In this document: positions 1 to 9,200 of the stretch, one piece after another | Position numbering within the stretch: the stretch's first letter is position 1 | Layout of the letters: each line of letters opens with the position of its first letter | Origin: Phoronis ovalis | Taxonomy: Eukaryota > Phoronida > Phoronidae | NCBI GenBank assembly: GCA_028565635.1 | Contig: JAOXYB010020405.1 | Coordinates: 1-13,750, forward strand | DNA: 13,750 bases | Direction: 5' to 3' | Made by a program: the position numbers and the translations under genes | The notes under the pieces: model-generated | What the model saw: only the letters and a program-made list of their open reading frames with translations | Database searches by the model: none | Told to the model about the DNA's origin: nothing

Positions 1-289
1 GAAATTAAATACGTGAATTAACTATTATTACGGCTATTATTATGTACAAATTACTGTTTGTACAAAGGTAGTGATAATACATATACAGGTGTATACAGTA
101 CAAATACTTATGAAAAAGATCTGATCTTGACAAACATATTACGAAACAACACCTGCATTTACATAATGATGTAATTTTATCAACAAAATAGTTGAAAAGA
201 AACTTTCTAGGGTATAAATATATAGGGAAATATATTGATACAATATGTTTATATCCTTTAGAAAGAGTGTGCAATTGATGCTTTTGCGC

Positions 290-388
290 TACTTTAAAAA
301 AGAATAATGTGTCTAATAAAAATACTTTAAAAAAGAATAATGTGTCTAATAAAAATACTTAAAAAAAGAATAACGTGTCTAATAAAAA
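290..388. repeat. Tandem repeat, 3 copies of 33 bp
   Basis: Three head-to-tail 33 bp copies occupy 290-322, 323-355 and 356-388. Each starts TACTT, continues with an A-run, AAGAATAA and GTGTCTAATAAAAA. Copies 1 and 2 are identical as read. Copy 3 differs by a shorter T-run, a longer A-run and a T-to-C change. The near-identity points to recent duplication. The unit contains stop codons, so it is not coding in the obvious frames. Confidence 0.9.
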
Positions 389-400
389 CGTACTTGCTTG

Positions 401-640
401 TCAATTTTTCTGGCAGTACGGAGACGTTTTAGCGACCTTTTCAATTTCTGAACTGATATTTTCTGAAATCGGTGATTCTAAAAACACCACAACGTACCTC
501 CTTTTGAAAAAGTGTCTGACGGCCCTGCTATAGGAACTAGCCTCTGAGTTTTATCCCGAGTTTTATACCCTGAATGTACACTCTCTTTCGCTGCATCAGG
601 AGTTTTCTCTGTACTGCAGTTTGTTGTAAAAGTTCTTTAA
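401..640 (-). other. Coding-like island, unassigned
   Basis: On the minus strand two overlapping frames stay open unusually long for this AT-rich DNA. One runs 550-401 and ends in TSPYCQKN followed by a stop, with hydrophilic residues preceded by RRYVVVFLESP. The other runs from about 640 to 478 and includes STEKTPDAAKES and RLVPIAGPSDTF. A good donor-like AG|GTACGT lies near 487. I recognise no family and cannot choose the frame. It could be a remnant exon, part of an old mobile element, or chance. Confidence 0.2.
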
Positions 641-785
641 TTGAAATAAAAATGTTGTAATTCAATTTTTTTAATCTGAATATCTGATTATCCCATAACT
701 CGAACAGCTAGTACCTACTACTTTTATAACACCACAACTTATAGCAAAAAAACATAAAGCGGAAGTGATTTGAAAGAATAACAAG

Positions 786-936
786 ATGAGTCATTATAAT
801 ACATCAAAACCAGGAAATAAAATTTTGTCGAAATTTAATCCCATTTTATTTTTAGATAAGTCACATGCACCAGGCCTCTTCATTGACAGTACGGTATTTT
901 CGATTCATATCGCAGTATTGGACTGGACCATAGGAG
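786..936 (+). CDS. Possible first coding exon of the otopetrin gene
   Basis: An ATG at 786 opens 50 codons (beginning MSHYNTSKPG and ending VLDWTIG) and stops at a donor-like GGAG|GTAAAA, leaving one base over. The long frame downstream has two acceptor-like AGs, at 1037-1038 and 1040-1041, and both accept a one-base carry in frame. The joined protein would start MSHYN and run into AGRESSAILL or GRESSAILL, with an intron of about 100 bp. The phase match is suggestive. Against it, the peptide matches no otopetrin N-terminus I know, the acceptor tract is weak, and a TTTTTAG acceptor-like site lies inside the frame. The alternative is that translation starts at 1026. Confidence 0.3.
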
Positions 937-1025
937 GTAAAATTAATTAAAATAACTTTATTCACATCTACGAGAGTCAGCACAACTAGATCTAATTTAT
1001 TTCCGTATCGTTATACTACAAAAAT

Positions 1026-2888
1026 ATGGTTGCAACAGCAGGACGAGAATCAAGCGCAATTCTGTTGATTAGTATCGTGTGTTTATCGATATCGATATTT
1101 ATCAGTCAGCTCGTTAATGAATCCATATTCCCAGTGACGAAATTAGCCATATTTGTTTCACTGATATGCATGTTGGTTCCTGCAATATTGTCGATGATTT
1201 CTGCTTATGTAAAAAGGAAAGATAACACTTTCGTTAGCTACTTAGCAGACGGTACCGAAACAGTGGAGGCAAATATCCAAAATGGCGTTGAACGATCTAA
1301 CAGTATATCAAACAACCACACATATAGCATCAATTTCCAGCACGCGGATGATTTTGTAGACAAAGTGAAAAAGCATTTTCCAAATGTCGGGCTTTACGTT
1401 TTTGGTACGGGGAGTATTGTTTTGGACATTTTGGCATTTGTATCAGTAATTGAATGTATTTATACACCTGACGATATTCTAAGACATATTGGTAATGGAA
1501 CAAGCGTTATGTGCGAGAACAAAGGTGATTATACTCTTAAGAACATTTCGCTAAGTAACAGCGCTGTTTCTGAGGCAATATTTCATTTTGCAAAAATAGT
1601 GTTTTTTATTGTTCAGGTAACCTTTTTAGTAAAGTTTTCAATGGCAAAGTTTCATAAAATTGCACTTATGAAAACGGTGACATTTAGTATACTAGCCGTT
1701 AACATTTCCGTCTGGATGTATTGCTTTCTGAAAGAGGCAGAAAGAATTTACAAAATCGAAGGTAAACATTTTGTTAATATTGAAATCGAAACCAAGTTTA
1801 CAAATAAGGAGGTGTCTTCGGAAATTATAGTTGACGCACTTTACCTTGATATTCATGACACGAATTGCATATGTGGTAATACAACTCTGGGAATCTTTAT
1901 GGAGAGCGCTGAAAAATATTTATTTCCATTTACCATGGAATATTCCTTAATAGCTGCAGGAATTTTATATAGTATATGGAAAAATACGGCCACGATAACC
2001 ACTCATAATGCCCATGTAGGAAATCAGGAATCTGCAATGGGGGGAAGTATCACTGAGGTGCATGAAAGCCAAAATATTAACGCTGTAAGCCTAGAATCCC
2101 AAGCAAGCGCCCAGTTGGACAGCATCGGAACTAACATTGATGCCCGTTTGATTGAAACGACGCTACTTTTGACGAATACGTCATCGGTGTCCCGGTGTCA
2201 AAACAGGTTGCTTAGTCGGACAAGAAGTCGCATAGGACTTATGTTTAACATAGGATTTGTATTTACTATCATTCACATGGTGATAGAAGGTTTATTATAT
2301 GATGAGGAGTTATATCACACCATGCTACCAATTCATTATGGTTTTCAGATAGCATTTTATATCGCCAGCATCGGATTTGCCACCAAGGCCCTTTTTATTG
2401 TTAAAAAACTTCCAAACATGCATACCGAATATGATGAAGAAGATATTCTATTACTAATTTCATCTGTAGGAATGTTTTTGTTCACATTTTTCAGTATGAT
2501 ATCTGCGTTTTCAATGATATTCAACAGCTACTTTCCACCAACTGTGTATCCTGCCATGCCATATTTAGTTGCTGGAGACGCCATATTAAATTTGATTGAA
2601 ACCATTGTTCAAACAGTATTCCTTATTCAAGCATCACGACTGGCAACTTTACATAACGTGCCAAAGAAAGAAATATCATATTTAACTAATGCTATAGCTT
2701 TCCTTGCTATTTGTAATTTTGGAAAATGGGCTATGGATAGTTTCATAGAGCTGCAAAGTATCGACTCCTCACCAGTGCAAGGTAGCTACTATCATGGTAC
2801 TTGGAATATTATTGTGTTAGTTACCTATCCTTTATGCATATTTTATCGCTTCCATAGTGTGAGCATGATGATTAAAATAATTCCATAA
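1026..2888 (+). CDS. Otopetrin-family proton channel
   Basis: A 620-residue multipass membrane protein, encoded without an intron. Otopetrins are proton-selective channels with twelve helices in two structurally similar halves. Hydrophobic segments lie near residues 10-30, 38-62, 120-145, 185-205, 215-237, 297-319, 403-422, 437-459, 473-498, 510-538, 550-571 and 592-612, which gives twelve. Family signatures seen: PFTMEYSLIAAGILYSIWKN in the sixth helix with its conserved Glu305; NISVWMYCFLKEAE in the fifth; Gln197 in the fourth; NLIETIVQTVFL in the tenth; ICNFGKWAMDSF in the eleventh; and a closing TYPLCIFYRFHS. A hydrophilic linker (about 320-400) joins the halves, as in the family. The start at 1026 is the first Met of the frame; an upstream exon is possible. 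The family call is firm; the assignment to an OTOP or OTOPL subgroup is not made. Confidence 0.93.
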   Translation: MVATAGRESSAILLISIVCLSISIFISQLVNESIFPVTKLAIFVSLICMLVPAILSMISAYVKRKDNTFVSYLADGTETVEANIQNGVERSNSISNNHTYSINFQHADDFVDKVKKHFPNVGLYVFGTGSIVLDILAFVSVIECIYTPDDILRHIGNGTSVMCENKGDYTLKNISLSNSAVSEAIFHFAKIVFFIVQVTFLVKFSMAKFHKIALMKTVTFSILAVNISVWMYCFLKEAERIYKIEGKHFVNIEIETKFTNKEVSSEIIVDALYLDIHDTNCICGNTTLGIFMESAEKYLFPFTMEYSLIAAGILYSIWKNTATITTHNAHVGNQESAMGGSITEVHESQNINAVSLESQASAQLDSIGTNIDARLIETTLLLTNTSSVSRCQNRLLSRTRSRIGLMFNIGFVFTIIHMVIEGLLYDEELYHTMLPIHYGFQIAFYIASIGFATKALFIVKKLPNMHTEYDEEDILLLISSVGMFLFTFFSMISAFSMIFNSYFPPTVYPAMPYLVAGDAILNLIETIVQTVFLIQASRLATLHNVPKKEISYLTNAIAFLAICNFGKWAMDSFIELQSIDSSPVQGSYYHGTWNIIVLVTYPLCIFYRFHSVSMMIKIIP

Positions 2889-2930
2889 ATCACTGCTCAT
2901 TTACTGACAATATATTATAATAACAGTTAT

Positions 2931-2936
2931 ATTAAA
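2931..2936 (+). promoter_or_regulatory. Candidate poly(A) signal for the otopetrin gene
   Basis: ATTAAA, the commonest variant of the animal poly(A) hexamer, lies 43 bases after the otopetrin stop codon. No other plus-strand hexamer was noticed closer. Confidence 0.4.
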
Positions 2937-2944
2937 TTGCAACT

Positions 2945-2954
2945 TTTATTTATT
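2945..2954 (-). promoter_or_regulatory. Candidate poly(A) signal for the LolA-like gene
   Basis: Two overlapping AATAAA hexamers read on the minus strand (2954-2949 and 2950-2945), about 186 bases past the stop codon at 3140. They would give the convergent LolA-like gene a 3' UTR of about 200 bases that ends close to the otopetrin 3' end. Confidence 0.5.
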
Positions 2955-3139
2955 TGCTAAATATATACACACCCCATGCACGTTAACAGTACTGTTATAT
3001 AGACAGTACTATGTGTACATATACAATATATGTGTACGTATAAAACATCTGCAAGCTGTTAATTCAAGATCAGTGACGACAAAAAAACTAGAATGAGTCA
3101 CTCATTTATAATTACAAAGTCTGTCTGTTAGGTATTAGA

Positions 3140-3270
3140 TCAGTCTTGTATTTCAACTAACGTCATAGATAACGAATCAGTTCGTCTTCTTGCGTAACAT
3201 AATTTCACCAGTGCTGCACCAAGCAGAACTCCTAGACACGCCAATCCTATACCAAGCCCTGCCATCTCAC
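3140..3270 (-). CDS. LolA-like gene exon 16: membrane helix and tail
   Basis: Acceptor TAATTTGCAG. The carried G completes GEMAGLGIGLACLGVLLG and AALVKLCYARRR, a single hydrophobic helix of about 20 residues followed by a basic stop-transfer patch. A 14-residue tail ending VEIQD precedes the TGA. Small Gly and Ala residues are spaced along the helix. It implies a type I orientation with the LolA-like repeats outside. Confidence 0.82.
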
Positions 3271-6200
3271 CTGCAAATTAATAAATTTGTGTATTTTGTA
3301 AAATACCTTCCCAAATTGAATTACTAGTATATATTTCCAGCGTACCTGAATCACATGCAATGAACAATTCCCCGTTAACGATATCCCTACTTGTAGCGTT
3401 TGACATGGTACAGAAAATTATTATTAAAAATATAAATTATTTCTTATAAAGTAAACCAAGACATATTCGTTTTATGTTTTGAGTACTCATCCTCCTTGTC
3501 AGTAAAAAAAATCGATCTGACATATAGTTTCTGTATTAATTGCACCATGCGTGCAATACTGCTAATAAGGACTATAGCTGATGCAAAGGTAAAGTAAATC
3601 AGATATACCTGCAGAATAGCTGGAACTACCAGGTACTTCAATTTTTGTATTCGAACTACCTTTTGTACTTGCCGAGCTAGTTGGTATGGAATGTACAGTT
3701 CCACACGAGGCAACTATTGGACATACGCACTGGGTTGGTGTCGGAATCTTTTGGCTAAAACCTTTTGTAGGAATTTTATATGCAGCTTGTGTAGTTGCAG
3801 ATAAGGTTGGTGGCGTATTCGGCGTAGTTGGGATTTTAATTGGGGATTTAGTTGTTTTCAGTGTATGTGGGATTCTGGTTGACCGAGTAGGGGGCACTTT
3901 GATTGTCTGATTTTGTCCTACACTTGATAGAGTAGGAGCAACTGTAGAAGGTGCCGTAGGTGTTATCACTGGTGTAGGATTGTGATTAGATGTGAACGTT
4001 ATTTTCTCAAGGAACGTAGCTTTAAAGTACACCAACTGAAAAGAATAATAACATGTTTTCCTAAATATATCACTAAAATCAGAAACCGGGATCAGAAAGC
4101 TTAACGTATCGAAAGAAAACTGTACATAAAATTCAAAGTCCGGATGTTACATGTTGATGGTATTTAAATTAGAATTTGTTTACTGTACACTAATTTTACT
4201 TTTAGTATTTGTTGAGAAGTTAGCATTAGGTAACAATCACAGCCATCGTCTCTACTGTATATGCTCAATAGTCCATCAAGCATTTCTTCCCCTTTTCGTG
4301 TTTTCTTGTCTCATGGGGATATTTCTATTTGAAAGTAGGTATAACTTCGCACAAAGCGAAAGAATTCTGAATTTCAAATTGTCCATTTTTATCAGAAATT
4401 GGTGGCTGCACGAAAAATCGGAAGTGGGCATGAGACATGATTATTTCTACTTGTAACTGAATAGAATTTCCCGCTAAGAGTTAGGCTATTTACTAGAATA
4501 GTACAATACGTTACTGTATTAAGGTGGATGGGAAAATTAATTATATCCTTATAAGCCATAAAAATATAAAAAACCTGCTCCGGAAAGTTTAAGCCATTTC
4601 TAATCTCTCTGTGTAGGCTTTCATAAACACTGTTTAATCCTGGTTCATTTAACGTTGGTGATATTTTGTCATTTATCACAGAAGGTCTGTCTAATAAAGT
4701 AGCGTAAAAGAACGTATGTTCTGCACCATCATATGTAAACTAAAAATAAAAAAGTATGATAAAGCGAAGAAAATGCAACAGCGATCATGCACGTACTACA
4801 TCACGAATGCACTTTAGAGCGATAAAAAAAAGAAACAGAATTCAACAATTAAGGGAAATGCAATAAACAGTAAATCGCAGTAAGAAGAAAACAACCCGAT
4901 CTACGACCGCCTGATCTCACACACAGCAAATCTATCATTCAGTCTTGACATCATCCATAAACAACTTTCTAATGATTTTTATTTACTGACATTAAAAACT
5001 CAAACATACAAATTTAATGATTACAAAACACTTGATTTCGTTTGTAGCATTTAGTATTTGTTACCTCTGCATTCACAATTCGCAAAGCACGAATGTTGAC
5101 TTTGTTTGCTATTTGATCACGAATTTTTCTGCGAGCTAATTTTTTATTCATTGCTCTTACATCGTTTCCTTGCGCACCAACTACAAATGAACTGAGTGGT
5201 ACAACTGAATGTTTTAATTTGTTAAGGTTTACACTTATTTAAATAAGAAATAAAACATAAACAATTGTTTTGCTGTGGTATATGCTGGCGTCCGATAGGT
5301 TTTTTTTAGTTCAATATTATCATTCAAGCCAAAGACATCAAGGTTGTTACCAATTCTCGAGATAACAAATTGTTCACCTTTATGGATAAAAGGTAGATAT
5401 GCAGTATGTAACTTACTATAAAACGTGATGATAAATCGAATTTTGTTTTCTGGAGCGATGCATTTTTGAATATCCTCAAATTCTTCCCAATCATTCTCGG
5501 TTTCGTCAAATCTTTGAACGTTAATTGTTTCTTTAACAGTCGGAAGCATTTCCTCTTTTACCTGGTTGTAAAAACATTACTATATTAAAGGAGTAACAGT
5601 GTACGGTAAGCTAAGTATAGGTGACTAATCAATTACAAACCATTGATATTGCAAAAGCAATTTTAAAAAAATAACAGTCTACAACACAATTTGGAACGCT
5701 AGACAAATCTATTAAGGAGGCATACCAGTGAATTATATATGCGAACTTTGATCTTTCTGAAATGAGATTGCTCAGATATCCATTGTTAACTTCCATGAAA
5801 CAAAATTGGCGAAAGCAAATTATCACCGTAGGATATTCTCGCGCATCACATGATAACAAGTTAAAACCCAGGTTTAAAAGGCGTATGGTAACGAAAGTAT
5901 GCTTATCAATTAACAAAATGAGAAATGTTTTATAATTCACAAATATATAAAATACCTGATAGGTTTGCATTTTTATCAACGCTCCGAATTCTTTTATTAT
6001 TCCTGGCTCGAGAAACCAGTTACTCTACAAAATATTAAAATGCCGTCACATAATACTCTGTATGATGTACGTGTAACTGAGAATGCTGTCTTTTAGTTTT
6101 GCACATAAATGAATAATTGCATGTCAATGTATTTAGTTTAGTTTAATATCGTTCATGAAGTCGAGCTAACAACTCGTACCGTAGAAAAATACCATTCTCT

Positions 6201-9200
6201 TGTGACATTTTCCTTTGCATCGTCATCAAAGTATCTACCAATCCAAACATCACACATAATACCACGCTCTTGTCTCTGAAAAGTAAAGAAAGCATATTTC
6301 TCAAGAATATGATAGTTTCAACTTTATACGAAATAGTAAATTTATGTATAAAAGTAATTTTTTTAAATGTTGATTCTTTTCTATCTTGCTAAAATACAAG
6401 TAAAGAAGTCATCAATTTAGCTTATTTCACAACTTATTAGAAAACAATATTAGATTTCAAACCTTTCCTATGTATTGAATATCTGCAGGTTCAGCGTGAA
6501 GGAACTCCTTAGTACTTAGCATGCGCAATTGGGTTCCACTGTGTTTAGCGGCCATGTTGTCACCAGGCTGTATCAATGTTCTGGTACACATTTCCGTGAA
6601 TACAGCTACCTGATATTTAATTCCTGCACATTAACAGATATTATTACTGACATGATCTACGCTCATCTTAGGATGTTTAGAACATGAACTATTCGAATGA
6701 AAGATATATAAATGCATTGATATTTTTTAAAATAAAATCGTTGAAACTTGAATTCAGTTATGTTATAAAAGATACAAACATTTAAGCTTGTCCAATGAAT
6801 GCACACCAGTGAAGGCTCGCGTGTATAAAGACAGAGAATATCGGCATATGTTTTTAAAAAAAATTAAAATACATAATTAACCTGTGTTGAAATCTAATAC
6901 AGTAATTTCTTCAGCATCTTTGTCGGACAGTTTTCCTTTAAATTTTACCATTTTTTTGTTAATATCATACCATATCTAAAAAAAAAATACACGATTTTTC
7001 AAACAGATTTTTTACCAGATGGGCAAACTAATGATGATAACTGACAATGCATGTTGTACGTTAAATCAACAAATAACGGATCATACTCAAGAAATTAGTC
7101 TTATGGGTATAAGTTCAAATGCCATCTGATAATTAAACTATACCTTTGTAAAGTGCAGATAATACATATACACTTGCAGATAATATATATACATTTGCAT
7201 ATAACTTAAAATATACGGAGAACTTACCGTATCAAAACGTACAGCTTGACTTGAAGAATCGAACCGTTCTCCATTGAAAGAAAAAATTTCAGGTACTATA
7301 GGAAACTCATAGCCACGTCTGCTATATGAACAGAAAAATCCAGGTGGTGTCTGAAAGAAAATTATATTAGCATTTCTGCGTTAAAGTTCATGTATACGAT
7401 AACTAGAAACCATCCGGCCGTTATTTAATATCTGAAACTAATGCTGTGCCAATTAATACATGTGCCTATCTAACAAAAAAATTGCCTATAACATTTGGTA
7501 TTATTTTTCTTTAACTTACACAAGGTTTAATTTTTGCGATAAATAACGCTATTGTCCAAAACATATACAATATTCTGGCAATCTCTTTTTAAAATTGTAC
7601 AGGAAATTTTACAAAAACAAGTTTCTTACTGGGTTAATAACATTCTTATTTTACCCGTTAGTCTGTTGAGTAAAAAATGCTTTCACTTTTAGTTCTCAGT
7701 CCATAGTTTTGTGAAAACTATCGTTAATATTAATAAATTTAAATTTCGTTAATGTTAACGATTCAGATTTATTTTTAAATGCCTCCTTGGTTTTTCCTAT
7801 AAAAGAGACATTTTGGAGGATTTATACGTAAATTATCAGAAAAAATAGACTGTAAAGCAAATACATACGGTTGTGTTCTCATGTTGAGGTTTATTTGTGA
7901 ACATTGTAATTGTCTGTTATCTGCTACGTCGTTTAATTGATTAAAAAGATAATTCAAAGTAGAAAAAGATGTACAGCTTCCACTCACTTGAAACATTGTT
8001 GGATAAGGTTTAGCCTGGATGTCTGCTTTGTAGTCGTGAAAATCGTATATATGGTTAAAATCATTCCATTCACTTCCGTTAATATTCAGATATTGTCTTC
8101 CGTGTACTTCGATTCTCAGAGGAACTTCTAACGAAAATTCAGAATAGGGTGGTTTCCAAGGAGGAGCTAAATATTTTAAACAAATAAAGAGAAAAACGTT
8201 TTTTGACAAACGCAAATAATAGCCATTGTACAAACATGTAAAATTTTATAATATTAGATATATTTTTATAACAGTTGCAAAAGTGGAGAAAACGACGGTT
8301 TACGCTTGCTCATTCACAATAAAGTTAAAGTAGTTTCGTCTAGCACCGACACTTCGTTGGACACGCACCAACAGTTCGTCTAGCACGGACCATTATCGGT
8401 ATTCAACGGGCGAATATGGTCAGTGTTCAACGTAAATTGTCCGTGCTAGGGTTGGCATAATTAAACTATTTAGGAGAATGAAAAGATGTTAGGTTCTAAT
8501 CGGGTAATGTTAGGGAGCCTGTATGTTGATCACTGATAGAGATTGAAAACAATTCAAGTTGTTATAAACAAACATAGATAATACCAGAGAAGTAAAAATC
8601 TATATCCACAATTGTCTGTATTTCAGTCATGTAGTGGCAACTATGCCATTTGTTAGCTTTGATCCCACGAATCGTAGTCGAACCATTAAATATCTAAAGA
8701 CGAAGAATAAGAACAACAGCATTTGGTCAATGTCATCTTCTTTTACCAAAGCTTAAAGAAATCTTTTCAAACATCACTCTTTATGAAACAATATATACTC
8801 CCGGTATATGCCAAGTTACAAAACAAGATCGCACAATTCACTGCATAAATGACTATTCCCATAATTCAACGCGGTTCATTCATAAATTGAATTATTTTGT
8901 ACGGTATTGGCTGGATTCATTCTGTAACGCCACATGGGACATTCACATAACTTCTTTTTATCCGCAATTATGAAACTACTTTTCGCACTTATGAATGCGT
9001 TTTTGTTATCACCGAATGCTCTGTCCCACACAAGTTGTATAATCAAATTATTCGTTTCTGATAGCTGAGAAAAAAATGCCTTCTACTTTATTGTACTCGT
9101 CTACACATAATAAAAACACAGCTTGTAAACAGTATCAGAACAGAACATTTAATTTTTACACGCTACGCTGAAACTCAGAAAATGTTCTTACATTATTGTA

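Larger units (their letters stand above)
1..785. other. Upstream region without a convincing gene
   Basis: This AT-rich stretch lies upstream of the otopetrin gene. The only long frame near the left edge, on the minus strand at 5-274, is rich in Tyr, Ile, Leu and Cys, matches no family I know and looks like a chance frame in AT-rich DNA. Inside the stretch are a three-copy 33 bp tandem repeat at 290-388 and a region at about 401-640 with fewer stop codons, described separately. I see no clear promoter. Confidence 0.6.

Noticed and set aside
5-274. 89-codon minus-strand frame
   Set aside because: Composition (Tyr, Ile, Leu, Cys heavy) follows AT-rich DNA; no family, no splice context.
3010-3038. 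Hairpin-like GTACATATA / TATATGTGTAC sequence
   Set aside because: Short, imperfect and AT-dominated; such pairs are expected by chance in this composition.
3444-3713. 89-codon minus-strand frame overlapping the end of the stalk exon
   Set aside because: Its first part is a shifted reading of the stalk exon. Linking its hydrophobic end to the stalk needs a 31 bp or 51 bp intron, much shorter than the others here, and the exon 16 helix is the better anchor.
3686-3910. 74-codon plus-strand frame over the stalk exon
   Set aside because: It is the antisense of the repetitive Thr/Pro coding region; its Gly/Val bias is explained by that.
4151-4456. 101-codon plus-strand frame with a hydrophobic start
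   Set aside because: It lies antisense within the 539 bp intron after exon 14; the start resembles a signal peptide but the rest has no family or conserved pattern.
5629-5979. 116-codon minus-strand frame and a 31 bp mini-exon (5756-5726)
   Set aside because: The frame is exon 11 reading on into its intron. Direct joining of 5956 to 5561 is in phase, fits the family spacing and needs no extra exon.
7775-7868. Extension of exon 6 to 7775, or donor CC|GTATGT at 7868
   Set aside because: Extension ends at a stop before the second repeat. The GTATGT donor has the better consensus but leaves two bases and breaks the frame into exon 7; TAT|GTATTT keeps it.
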